Below are positions 28,802 to 37,476 of a stretch of 64,000 nt of DNA, in pieces. A program made the translations under genes and the position numbers. Source of the DNA: Clostridia bacterium (GTDB lineage Bacteria > Bacillota > Clostridia > Oscillospirales > CAG-272); NCBI GenBank assembly GCA_017453205.1, contig JAFTKO010000014.1, positions 30,860-94,859 on the forward strand. The letters are read 5' to 3'. A model generated the notes under the pieces. The model was not told the origin of the DNA and made no database searches. It saw only the letters and a program-made list of their open reading frames with translations. Each line of letters begins with the position of its first letter. Within the stretch, counting starts at the first letter, position 1.

Positions 28802-30835
28802 TTAGGCGCGAAACTCGGCGCGGCGGATAATGTGGTTTTGGTAAGGCAGATCCAGCTCGTTAAAGTATCCGCTCCAACCCCATACACGAACGATCAAATT
28901 CGGATATTTTTCGGGATGCTTCTGCGCATCGAGCAACCGATCGCGATTGATGGAATTGATTTGGAGCTGATGCCCCTTCAATCGGATAAAAAGCTGAACC
29001 AAGCGAGCAACCTTTTCGATACCGTCCTCATTGCGGAAAGTTGTATCATGAATCTCGATGGTCAAGGGTCCGCCGTTGATGATCTTTGTCATATCAAACT
29101 TGGTAAACGATTGGAGCACCGAGAGCGGACCGTTTACCCTTGCCGTCAATGACGGAGAGAAGCTGGACGCATATGGCTCAAACGCACGTCTGCCGTCGGC
29201 GGTCGCGGGGACCTTGCTTGCGCTCAAAAGATATTCCATGGCGCTTCCCGTCCCCGCGCGAAAGATACCGCCGCGGTCGTTGGGCTTTCCGTTCAGATAG
29301 GAAGAAAAGATCTCCATCAAGGCAATCGAAATATCGTCAACAGCATCGTCGTTGTTGCCCATTTTCGGGCAATCCAACAAACGGAGCCGCAGTTCCTCAC
29401 AGCCCTCAAAATTGCGTTCAAGTGCGTCGAGAAGCTCGCGCTTTCCAATGCTCTTTTCCTCAAAAACAGTCTTTTTAACAGCCGCAAGAGCATCCGCCGC
29501 ATTGGAGATTCCCGCACCGTGACAGCCGTAATTGTTGTATTTTGCGGCAGCATCCGAAAAATCCAATCCTTTTTCCAAACAACCGTCGATATAAAGTGAA
29601 AGATAGGGCGATTGGCGCGCACAGGTGGAAAATTGGGATTTGGTATTTGCCTCTTCCATCAGCGCATCGCACTCTGCTCTGATCGCTTGCGCGACCTTCT
29701 CCCAAAGCTGATCGTAATTCTCACAGCCTTCCAGCTCGGCATGCAGGGTGTCGTTGACAACCTTTGGAAAATTCATGGTAATGAAATTCGGAATATCAGC
29801 ACCGCACCCGGGAATGATAAACTCCCAACAAGCAGCAACGGTATAATTGACGGCATCCTCATAATCATAGCCCAGCTTTACCAAACCGTCGATCACCACG
29901 TCGTCATTGCTGTACTGCGGAAAACCGAGGCCCTGTTTGGTCATATGCGTCCCCAACAAATACAGCGAGAACGGTGTTTCTTTGTTGACACGCAGATTGA
30001 TCTTGGGATCAATCAAATTCAGCTCCATGGAAGCCTCCATACAAAGCATCGAAAGATCGTTAAAGGCATCATGCCCGTTTGCATCGTAGCCGCCAAGCAC
30101 CACGCTCTGTCCGTTATCCCCTTGTTGCATTCCTTGGTAAAGATCGGTGTCAAAATTTACGGAAACGAAAAACTCCTCCAAAATATCCAACAGATCTTCG
30201 CGTGCCACACCGCGGTCAAGGTCGGCTTGGTAATACGGGAGCATATATTGGTCAAAGCGCCCAATGGTCAAATGGACATTTGCGTTACAGCGAAGTGTGA
30301 AGATGATAAACTTCATAAACACGCACGCCTCGTAAAAGCTCCGCGGTGGCTTGTGCGGGACCTGCCCCAACGCACCGTAAAGCTCGGGGTGTGCCGCTTT
30401 TGCCGCCTCGCGGTATCGGTCGGCAAGGGCAAGCGCGGCAACCACGGTCATTTCCAAGGCATCCAAAAACGACGTGTGTGTGGCATCCATGGTTCTGCGC
30501 TTTTCGCGAATCTCCTCCAATACGGCATCAAGCCCCTGTGAGAGGACGCGCTCGTAATTGGGAGTCAGATTTCCAAAGCCCCAACCGCTGATGTATCCGT
30601 CCTCGGGACGGGTGTAATAAGGAAAATCCTTTGCGTGTCGGTAAAAACCGATCCGCTCCCCTTCAAACAAAACCGCTTTTTCATGCTCCAGCATGATCTT
30701 GAAGCGGTAAGCGTCACGGTGATACCGATCCAAATGCTTGATCTCGGCGTTGATATCCAAATCATTGGTTACCCGCCATGTCCGATACTCCCGTTTTTGT
30801 AAAATGGAAAGTAGGTTTTGAACTCGTTCTGTCAT
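28802..30835 (-). CDS. Glycyl radical enzyme of unknown substrate
   Basis: 677 residues, shorter than most glycyl radical enzymes. The C-terminal radical loop reads RVWGWSGYF with the radical Gly at residue 653, 24 residues from the end, then QNHIIRRAEF. The thiyl Cys is most likely Cys336 in AACWEF; the Cys-x-Glu pattern (Cys336, Glu338) is that of dehydratase/lyase-type members, not of pyruvate formate-lyase, which has Cys-Cys. A second block, NYGCHGAGISN near residue 440, adds a Cys. The activase gene lies directly upstream. I cannot assign it to a known substrate class. Confidence 0.88.
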   Translation of the reverse strand: MTERVQNLLSILQKREYRTWRVTNDLDINAEIKHLDRYHRDAYRFKIMLEHEKAVLFEGERIGFYRHAKDFPYYTRPEDGYISGWGFGNLTPNYERVLSQGLDAVLEEIREKRRTMDATHTSFLDALEMTVVAALALADRYREAAKAAHPELYGALGQVPHKPPRSFYEACVFMKFIIFTLRCNANVHLTIGRFDQYMLPYYQADLDRGVAREDLLDILEEFFVSVNFDTDLYQGMQQGDNGQSVVLGGYDANGHDAFNDLSMLCMEASMELNLIDPKINLRVNKETPFSLYLLGTHMTKQGLGFPQYSNDDVVIDGLVKLGYDYEDAVNYTVAACWEFIIPGCGADIPNFITMNFPKVVNDTLHAELEGCENYDQLWEKVAQAIRAECDALMEEANTKSQFSTCARQSPYLSLYIDGCLEKGLDFSDAAAKYNNYGCHGAGISNAADALAAVKKTVFEEKSIGKRELLDALERNFEGCEELRLRLLDCPKMGNNDDAVDDISIALMEIFSSYLNGKPNDRGGIFRAGTGSAMEYLLSASKVPATADGRRAFEPYASSFSPSLTARVNGPLSVLQSFTKFDMTKIINGGPLTIEIHDTTFRNEDGIEKVARLVQLFIRLKGHQLQINSINRDRLLDAQKHPEKYPNLIVRVWGWSGYFNELDLPYQNHIIRRAEFRA

Positions 30836-30850
30836 AATCTCCCTCCTTTA

Positions 30851-31687
30851 TTATAAAATTTTGATGTCGATGCCGTAAGCCGCAAAAAGTTCGGGACGGG
30901 ACGCGGGCGCTTGGTGCTCATCAAATGTCGGTGTATAGTCCCTACCCACCATCGCGTATTTTCCTCCCGCCATTTTATTGTAAGGGAGCAGCTCGGCATA
31001 TGAAACGCCATTTTCCCGCAATAGTGAGGCAATGGAAGTCAAATTTTCCGCAGTGTCGGTCACTCCCGGAATCAGCGGAACGCGCACGACAAACGGGATG
31101 CGACTCTTTGCCAATAGCGTAAAATTCTCTAAGATCCAACGGTTGGAGACCCCCGTGTAGTGTAAGTGCGCCGCCTCGTCGATCAGCTTCAGATCGAACA
31201 GCACATAATCGAGCCGCGAGAGGATCTCCCGAAACAGCGTCGGCTCACAGTATCCGCTCGTTTGCAGTGCACGGTGTAGCTTTCCCTCCATCAAGTCGAG
31301 ACAGCGTTTCAAAAAAACGGGCTGTGATAGCGGCTCCCCGCCCGAAAAGGTCACACCTCCGCCGGCCGCTTGCAAAAGTGACGCGTTTTTTAAAAGACGT
31401 TCCGTCAAAGCCCGGGGGGTATAGGTCTCCCCGCACAAACGCACCAACCCGCGCGGACAGGCACCGACGCTTTCCTGTGTCAGTTCCCCCGTTCCCGAGG
31501 ACAAACAGCGACCGCAGTGTAAACAGCCGTTGGGGTTCCGCACGTATTGTGCGTCAAACTCCTGCCCCTCGGGATTATGGCACCACATGCAACGAAGCGG
31601 ACATCCCTTGAGAAACACCGTACTGCGAATCCCGGGACCGTCAAAGGTTGCAAATTCCTCTATTGAAAAAACAATTCCGTTTTCCAT
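30851..31687 (-). CDS. Glycyl radical enzyme activating enzyme
   Basis: 278-residue radical SAM protein with KGCPLRCMWCHNPEG near residue 29 (CX3CX2C) and a partial extra iron-sulfur region CLHCGRC near 56. FSGGEPLSQ near residue 115 binds SAM. It should install the glycyl radical on the enzyme encoded 15 bases downstream. It is transcribed divergently from the AraC-type regulator, and the two promoters overlap. Confidence 0.92.
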   Translation of the reverse strand: MENGIVFSIEEFATFDGPGIRSTVFLKGCPLRCMWCHNPEGQEFDAQYVRNPNGCLHCGRCLSSGTGELTQESVGACPRGLVRLCGETYTPRALTERLLKNASLLQAAGGGVTFSGGEPLSQPVFLKRCLDLMEGKLHRALQTSGYCEPTLFREILSRLDYVLFDLKLIDEAAHLHYTGVSNRWILENFTLLAKSRIPFVVRVPLIPGVTDTAENLTSIASLLRENGVSYAELLPYNKMAGGKYAMVGRDYTPTFDEHQAPASRPELFAAYGIDIKIL

Positions 31688-31708
31688 CGTTTTTCACCTT
31701 CCACAAAC

Positions 31709-31737
31709 ATTATATCAGTTTGCTGTTGACATTTAAA
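31709..31737 (-). promoter_or_regulatory. Promoter of the glycyl radical operon
   Basis: Minus strand TTTAAA (31737-31732), 17-base spacer, TATAAT (31714-31709). It overlaps the divergent promoter of the regulator gene, so polymerase binding at the two sites should compete. Confidence 0.72.
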
Positions 31738-31754
31738 GAAACTTGTTGTATAAT
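31726..31754 (+). promoter_or_regulatory. Promoter of the AraC-type regulator
   Basis: Perfect consensus: TTGACA (31726-31731), 17-base spacer, TATAAT (31749-31754). GGAGG at 31781 and ATG at 31791 follow. Confidence 0.9.
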
Positions 31755-31790
31755 AGTAGACGGAATTTATCTTTTTTCACGGAGGTTGCT

Positions 31791-32600
31791 ATGATTGTTT
31801 ACCAATCTTTTAATTCCAAGGGAAATTATGATTATAACCCAATGTTTTACCAAAATTTCCATATTATTCAGCATTTTCACAAAAATCTGGAGTTGGTTTA
31901 TGTGGCAGACGGCATTCTTGAGGTAACGGTAAACGGTCGCACCGAGCATTTGCACAAACATGAATTTGCACTGATTTTATCCAATCAGATTCACTCATTC
32001 CACACAAGCGAAAGCTCCTCCTGCTGGATCGCCGTCTTTTCGGAAAATTTTGTATACGAATTTGCAAAGTCGGTATCGGGAAGTGAGGGAGCCTGCTCCA
32101 AATTCGTCTGCACCGAAAATATTCGGCAATATTTGGAACAGGAGCTAATCCACGAGGAAACGCCCGAGCTTTTGTTGTTAAAATCACTGCTCTATGCGGC
32201 TTGCGCGGAATATCTGCGTCAAGTGCCCCTGCTCCCGCAAGGAAAATCCAATGATATTTCCCATCAGATCATCAGCTACATCTACGCACACTATCAACAG
32301 GAGATCACACTCAAAGACGTGGCGGAAAAGCTTGGGTATGAGTATCATTATGCGTCCCGTTGTTTTAACAACATTTTTCAAACCAACTTTAAAACCTTTT
32401 TAAACGAATATCGGTGCGAACGCGCCAAGCAATTGCTTTTGCATGGGGATATGAGTGTTACCGACGTCGCGTTTGAAAGCGGTTTTCAAAGTATCCGCAA
32501 TTTCAACCGCATTTTCAGAGAATACACCGGAAAAGAACCGCGCTACTACGCCAATCATATTTTGCAAAAAAAATCGGACGATTCCGATCCGAAACAGTAA
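31791..32600 (+). CDS. AraC-family transcriptional regulator (glycyl radical locus)
   Basis: 269 residues from the ATG at 31791; GGAGG lies 5 bases before it, while the longer frame has no ribosome site. An N-terminal cupin-like sensing domain (FHIIQHFHKNLELVYV, HEFALILSNQIHSFH) precedes a two-helix-turn-helix DNA-binding domain (ITLKDVAEKLGYEYHYASRCF and MSVTDVAFESGFQSIRNFNRIF). Divergence from the activase gene and overlap of promoters make that operon its likely target; the inducer is probably a sugar. Confidence 0.9.
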   Translation: MIVYQSFNSKGNYDYNPMFYQNFHIIQHFHKNLELVYVADGILEVTVNGRTEHLHKHEFALILSNQIHSFHTSESSSCWIAVFSENFVYEFAKSVSGSEGACSKFVCTENIRQYLEQELIHEETPELLLLKSLLYAACAEYLRQVPLLPQGKSNDISHQIISYIYAHYQQEITLKDVAEKLGYEYHYASRCFNNIFQTNFKTFLNEYRCERAKQLLLHGDMSVTDVAFESGFQSIRNFNRIFREYTGKEPRYYANHILQKKSDDSDPKQ

Positions 32601-32633
32601 AAGAGGCAACCCCGTTTTTGGAGTTGCCTCTTT
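32600..32633. terminator. Bidirectional terminator
   Basis: AAAGAGGCAAC / GTTGCCTCTTT, 11-bp stem with a 12-base loop, between the convergent regulator and phosphodiesterase genes. T-rich on both outgoing sides. Confidence 0.85.
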
Positions 32634-32645
32634 AATTATTCACTT

Positions 32646-33485
32646 TTACTTCTTTTTGTAAAGCAGGTCGTTTTCCTTGAGGTAGTTCAAAAGCATGCCG
32701 GTCCAGTCGGTTTGGATGAAGTCAAAGCCACGTTTGGCAAGCCAGCCCCAACCAAGGTCGGGATCGGTACAAAGCGCAGTATCGTCGGAGTGCCCTGCCG
32801 CAAGCTGCTCCTTATAGTTGTAAATAATAGAGTTTACCCAAACCAATTTGCCATCGCGGTGCATTTTTTCAATAAACGCGGGAGATGCGACCTCGGCATC
32901 CTCTTGTTCAAACAGCACCTCGGCGCCGACATAATTCAGCTTACTGTTCACCAATTGCTCGTGCATCGGGTGCGTATTGCGGACGATCGGCATATAAGGC
33001 AGCTCGGGGGCGACCTCCTCCAACACGGAAAAGACCTTTTCCGACGGCGTCGATTTAACGATCATCTGCTCGGTCATGCCGTGGCGTTTGATCGCCTCGT
33101 AGATCTCCTTGGGATGTCCCCAAAACTTATCCACATTGACATAGCAACGCCCCTTGAAGGCTTCCAAAAACTCATCAAAAGTATTCACACCGAATTGCGT
33201 GTAGGTACGGTCATAATTGACATAGCGCAAACGAGAAATCTCCTCGCTTGTCATATTTCGGATACGTTCCATGTGGCAAAGATGATGCGGCTCCATACCC
33301 GGATGGAAAATATAAAGCTTGCCGTCCGCGCTCATCTCCACATCGATCTCAAGCACATCGGCGCCCTGCTTCAGTGCAATCTCATATCCCGCAAGCGTGT
33401 TACAAGGGATATTTCCGCCAAATGTGCCTCTATGCGCAACGATCAAAATTTTTTCCTTGGCTGACTCCCAAAAGTCAAAATTCAT
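32646..33485 (-). CDS. Glycerophosphodiester phosphodiesterase family protein
   Basis: 279-residue TIM-barrel of the GDPD family. Visible catalytic blocks are VAHRGTFGGNIPCNT near residue 16, VLEIDVEMSADG near 43 and FHPGMEPHH near 59, providing the His and acidic metal ligands. No signal peptide, so cytoplasmic. It could release glycerol phosphate or act on a related sugar-phosphodiester in this glycan locus. It has its own promoter. Confidence 0.85.
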   Translation of the reverse strand: MNFDFWESAKEKILIVAHRGTFGGNIPCNTLAGYEIALKQGADVLEIDVEMSADGKLYIFHPGMEPHHLCHMERIRNMTSEEISRLRYVNYDRTYTQFGVNTFDEFLEAFKGRCYVNVDKFWGHPKEIYEAIKRHGMTEQMIVKSTPSEKVFSVLEEVAPELPYMPIVRNTHPMHEQLVNSKLNYVGAEVLFEQEDAEVASPAFIEKMHRDGKLVWVNSIIYNYKEQLAAGHSDDTALCTDPDLGWGWLAKRGFDFIQTDWTGMLLNYLKENDLLYKKK

Positions 33486-33526
33486 GTTTTTAACCCCTTT
33501 TCTGTCATATTTGTTCTTTCGCCCTT

Positions 33527-33555
33527 ATTATACATCAAAAGGTAAAAAAATACAA
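33527..33555 (-). promoter_or_regulatory. Promoter of the phosphodiesterase gene
   Basis: Minus strand TTGTAT (33555-33550), 17-base spacer, TATAAT (33532-33527). The -35 is weak, so activation by a regulator is possible. Confidence 0.62.
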
Positions 33556-33564
33556 GAGTTTTTT

Positions 33565-34842
33565 TTACTTTTTTAACCCGTCTATGTAATCAGCCATTGT
33601 AATAACCGTGCCGTTGCAACGCGATTTCTCCGCCGCAAAGGCAACCAAATGATTTTCGACCGAGGTGGAAATATCGGTAACCGTGTTCCCATGATAGTTT
33701 CCCGACAAAAGCTGACAAAAGGTACGGATAATTCCGCGGTCACCGCCGCCGTGTCCGCCGCGAATACTTTCGTCAAGAACCGCGTCCGCAATTTTGATCT
33801 TGCTTTCCTTACGCGTTTCAAAATCAAACAAGGTGACAAAATCGTCGGACATCTCGGCATTGATCTCGCCCTTGGTGCCCATGATGCGGATCTTTCTGCC
33901 TCCGCGGTTGAAAGCACTCATGGTAAAGGAAACGGTGGCACCGTCCTCATATTCCAAATTGACCACCTGATGGTCGACCACATCGTTGTCACAACGGAAC
34001 ACACATCTGCCATAATCACTTTCGGTAATGGCACGATGGATGTCCTCATCGGTGGGTTGATGCTTACGCGTTGCCGTTTGTACAAACGCGGGAAAGCCTC
34101 TTTGTTCGTAAATTTTGCGTGCGCTGTAGGGGCAGCTCTCCTCGGCAGGGCAACCTTCAATACAGTATTCGGGAGCCCCCTCCGGCATATTTTCCTTACG
34201 GAAATAAGAAAGACTGCCAAAGCTTTGCAAACGGGTGCAACGCTGACCGAGCAACCACTGTACGATATCCAAATCATGGCAGCTTTTTGCAAGGATCATC
34301 GGAGAGCTCTCCTGTTTTTTGTGCCAGTTTCCTCTGACATAGCTGTGGCTTTGATGGACATTGCCCACACATTCCACATGAACGATATTGATGACCTTTC
34401 CGATCCTGTCCTCGTCGATCAGTTGCTTTAACAGACGGAAGAACGGCGTAAACCGCAACACATGGCAGACCACGACCTCAACGCCCTTTTTTTGTGCCGC
34501 CTCACTGATTTGTAAGCACTGCTCGGGCGTGGGTGCCGCGGGCTTTTCCAAAAGCAGATGATATCCCAATGAGATCGCTTTCATTGCGGGTTCAAAATGC
34601 TTTTGATCCTGTGTGGCAATGATTGCCGCGTCGGCAAGCTTGGGCTCATTCAATAAAGTCCGCCATGTCTCATGACAAGCACTGTCGGGCAGACCAAACT
34701 TTTCTTTGATGTAATTTCTTCTGACCGGATCGGGATCGGCAACACCGACCAGTTCAAATTCCGGACAAAATTCCGCACCGAGATCCGCATATGTGGTTCC
34801 GCGATCACCGGCACCGATCAGTATCATTCTGATCTTTTTCAT
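33565..34842 (-). CDS. Gfo/Idh/MocA-family oxidoreductase
   Basis: 425-residue NAD(P)-dependent sugar or inositol dehydrogenase-like protein. The Rossmann motif GAGDRGTTYADLG is near residue 10, LLEKPAAPTPEQC near 97 has the family EKP, and SCHDLDIVQWLLG near 187 holds the expected His/Asp. A Cys-rich insertion CIEGCPAEESCPYSARK near residue 225 may bind a metal. It probably oxidises a sugar released by the locus. Confidence 0.87.
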   Translation of the reverse strand: MKKIRMILIGAGDRGTTYADLGAEFCPEFELVGVADPDPVRRNYIKEKFGLPDSACHETWRTLLNEPKLADAAIIATQDQKHFEPAMKAISLGYHLLLEKPAAPTPEQCLQISEAAQKKGVEVVVCHVLRFTPFFRLLKQLIDEDRIGKVINIVHVECVGNVHQSHSYVRGNWHKKQESSPMILAKSCHDLDIVQWLLGQRCTRLQSFGSLSYFRKENMPEGAPEYCIEGCPAEESCPYSARKIYEQRGFPAFVQTATRKHQPTDEDIHRAITESDYGRCVFRCDNDVVDHQVVNLEYEDGATVSFTMSAFNRGGRKIRIMGTKGEINAEMSDDFVTLFDFETRKESKIKIADAVLDESIRGGHGGGDRGIIRTFCQLLSGNYHGNTVTDISTSVENHLVAFAAEKSRCNGTVITMADYIDGLKK

Positions 34843-34928
34843 AGTTAACTGTATATCCTTTCTATATCGGAAAGCAAACCGTTGATAAACCTCTCTTTTC
34901 CGATGTCAAAGTGGGTGAGATTTTTTGT

Positions 34929-34959
34929 GGGAACGCCGTAATACGGCGTTCCCTTTTTT
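34929..34959 (+). terminator. Hairpin with T-run on the plus strand
   Basis: GGGAACGCCG / CGGCGTTCCC with a short loop, followed by TTTTTT on the plus strand. Both neighbouring genes run on the minus strand, where no T-run follows. It may act only as an mRNA 3' stabiliser for the gene ending at 34963. Confidence 0.5.
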
Positions 34960-34962
34960 ATA

Positions 34963-37404
34963 TCAATCTTTCTTTTTGCGCTTTACAAGCGGGATCGCAC
35001 AAAGGAGAATGACGGAAACAGGTGCCAAAGAAAGTACCGACTGACAGCCCGACTCCTCGGTTGCTACGGGAGCCTGCGTTGTGGGGGCATTGGTCTCGGG
35101 AACGGGAGTCGCGGTGGTGCTCTCCTCTTCGTCATCGGACGGCGTGGAGGGAGTGGAAGGTGTAGAGGGGGTAGAAGGCTGATCGGGGGTTACAACCTTG
35201 ATTGCATTCGCATCCACTGTCTGCACCAGTGCATTCTCTTCACCGGGCCAAATCAAGGCTTCATAATCCTCGTAGTAACCTGCAACAACTTGAATCGTGG
35301 AAATATCGATGTTGGAGCCCGCACCGATCAAAATCCCCATGTAACTATCCAACGGTGCGGCGGTATTGGCGGTCTTGGTCCACTTTACGGTATACTCACC
35401 GCAAGTAAGAACGATGGCTCCGGTATTACGGTCAAGCGCCGAGTAGGTCATCTCTACCCATTCGCCCGCCTGCATCTTTGCAAGCAATTGTGTGTATGCC
35501 TCGGCATATTTGGAAAGATAGCTTGCATTGTCGATAGTACCGTTGTAACGGATACAGGTGTTCTTTTCACCACTGGTTTTACCGGTTGCGGCGTCCAGAG
35601 TATTCCCTTGAATGTAGCAGAAATATTTGGGAGAATACTCGTTGAAGCGGAATTTAATGTTTACGGTGTAGTTTTGAATATTTTTGGGGATCGAGTTACC
35701 CGTCATCATCATCTTGACATTGTCACTGCCATTGGTGATAATATTCAGATTTCCGTCCTTAATTTCAAAGCCGACGGGCTCCGCGTCATTGGTAACAAAG
35801 TAACCGGTCTGATCAAAATTCTCAACCTTGGAGAAATCCATGTTGTGAAGCACATAACCGTCCACATATTTGGTGGTCTTGGTATCCTCATAGGTGAGGG
35901 TTGGCTGTGTTGCGAGAACACGGTCCTTGCTCAAAATGTTGATGATGGGATCAGCATCGGAAGCGACATGGGAGAGCACCTCAAGCTTCTTTACAGTTGC
36001 CTTGGGCGCGACGCTGTTATTGCCTGCACGCAGGTTGAGACCGAAGGTCCCCGCGCTTGCGTCCATGCCGCCTGCCAGCGTGTAAGTTGCCACCTTATCG
36101 CCACAGGTAGCAATTACTTTGACAAGCATGTCGTGTTCGACCACAAATTGATAGTTGACAACGGCCTTATCGGTAATGGTCTTGGTCCACAGATCGGTAA
36201 AATCACCCGACTGCGTAAAATTGTTGATAAGCAAAGCAGAAACATTGTCAACCTTTCCGTTCCAACGCATGTTGGTCTTGGAGGCAAAGGTCTCGTAGTG
36301 CAGTTTTTCTGCATCATAACCAAAACCGAAATAGATGTATGCGTTTGCACCGTCGGCGGGGAAATCGATCGACATATCCATGCTGATGATATAGTTCTCG
36401 TATTTGGTCAGATCAAAATCATCGATTACGATACCGGTCGTGTGGTTCAAGGTCGTACCAAAGGTATAGCCGTCGGCATTAAGCTGTGTTACGATATCGG
36501 AAGCTGTTGCGGGAGTGCTGTTTTCACCGGTTGCCTTGTCGATCACGCCGACACCGACACCGCTGATCGCGATCGCATCTGCGGGAGCAGTCAAGCCCTT
36601 TGCGGTGTACATTGCGGCAAAATCGACGCTATAAACCGTTTCGCTACCAACGGTAACCGAAATGTTTTTCAGCACCGAGGAAGGATTGACGTCATTGGCT
36701 GCGGATCTCCATGTCATACCAAACGCGCCCTTGCTTGCATCAAGTGCAGTATCGGTGGCATTGGTGAAAGTAGCGGTATGCGTACCACAGGTCACAATCA
36801 CGTTTTTCAGCTTGTTTTCAACCACTTCAAACTTGTAGTTCACAACCTCTGCATTTGTCACGATATCGGTCCAAAGCTCTCCCGTGGGAGCCGATGCATC
36901 TGCCGCATAGCTACCGTTGACAAGCAGCTTGGCACTACCGTTATAGCGGAAATTGGTTCCTGCGGCATAAGCGTTGTAAGATGCCAGTGTTGCATCAAAT
37001 CCAAAGCCAAAATAAATGTAGGAGTTGGTAGCGGGAGTAGTCGCCTTCATATCCAACGAAATGGTATAGGTGGTGTTTTGCGTCAGATCGTACTGCTCCA
37101 ACGCAAAGCCTGCGGTACGTCCGTTTACGGTTGCAAACTCCAAGCCGTTTTCGGTCAGTTTGTTGTAGAAGTTCCCCTCGGTAATGTTTTTACCGCTGAG
37201 ATTCATGCTTACGGGTGTAACACCGATGCCAAGATCGTCGGCATCAACGGCTTGCGAAAAATTACCGTCTTTGTAACGGTCGGCAAAATCTACACTGTGG
37301 TACACCGTGGTTTCCAACTGTACCTCCTCTGCCGACAGAGGCAGGACAGCAACAACGGTGAGCAGCATAAACAATGCCAGGATCAGGGATAGCGTGCGTT
37401 TCAT
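34963..37404 (-). CDS. Secreted three-domain surface protein
   Basis: 813 residues from the ATG at 37404. Signal peptide; two related domains of about 220 residues (TVYHSVDFADRYKDG and TVYSVDFAAMYTAKG, each with a SYIYFGFGFDA or AYIYFGFGYDA strand and a TCG-x-x-x-A-TFT type strand); a third, more distant one (VLHNMDFSKVENFDQ); a Thr-Pro-Ser stalk; and a tail with ESGCQS, a hydrophobic helix and KRKKKD. The domains look like beta-sandwich lectin folds. The tail matches that of the 17.8-kb protein in plan. Glycan binding at the cell surface is the likeliest role. Confidence 0.75.
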   Translation of the reverse strand: MKRTLSLILALFMLLTVVAVLPLSAEEVQLETTVYHSVDFADRYKDGNFSQAVDADDLGIGVTPVSMNLSGKNITEGNFYNKLTENGLEFATVNGRTAGFALEQYDLTQNTTYTISLDMKATTPATNSYIYFGFGFDATLASYNAYAAGTNFRYNGSAKLLVNGSYAADASAPTGELWTDIVTNAEVVNYKFEVVENKLKNVIVTCGTHTATFTNATDTALDASKGAFGMTWRSAANDVNPSSVLKNISVTVGSETVYSVDFAAMYTAKGLTAPADAIAISGVGVGVIDKATGENSTPATASDIVTQLNADGYTFGTTLNHTTGIVIDDFDLTKYENYIISMDMSIDFPADGANAYIYFGFGYDAEKLHYETFASKTNMRWNGKVDNVSALLINNFTQSGDFTDLWTKTITDKAVVNYQFVVEHDMLVKVIATCGDKVATYTLAGGMDASAGTFGLNLRAGNNSVAPKATVKKLEVLSHVASDADPIINILSKDRVLATQPTLTYEDTKTTKYVDGYVLHNMDFSKVENFDQTGYFVTNDAEPVGFEIKDGNLNIITNGSDNVKMMMTGNSIPKNIQNYTVNIKFRFNEYSPKYFCYIQGNTLDAATGKTSGEKNTCIRYNGTIDNASYLSKYAEAYTQLLAKMQAGEWVEMTYSALDRNTGAIVLTCGEYTVKWTKTANTAAPLDSYMGILIGAGSNIDISTIQVVAGYYEDYEALIWPGEENALVQTVDANAIKVVTPDQPSTPSTPSTPSTPSDDEEESTTATPVPETNAPTTQAPVATEESGCQSVLSLAPVSVILLCAIPLVKRKKKD

Positions 37405-37476
37405 AGTGATTTTTCCTTTCTGCTGTTTCAAACAGCCTTTAATTTTTTATTTTCAACCGAATATTTCGGTGGAAAA

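Noticed and set aside
28802-30835. A second pyruvate formate-lyase
   Set aside because: It lacks the Cys-Cys pair of PFL and has Cys-x-Glu instead, and it is far from the true pflB in sequence.
35290-37392. Long open frame of about 700 codons on the plus strand
   Set aside because: It is the antisense of the 34.9-kb secreted protein, whose signal peptide, domains and ribosome site are clear. The plus-strand product has no recognisable domain; it reflects codon bias.
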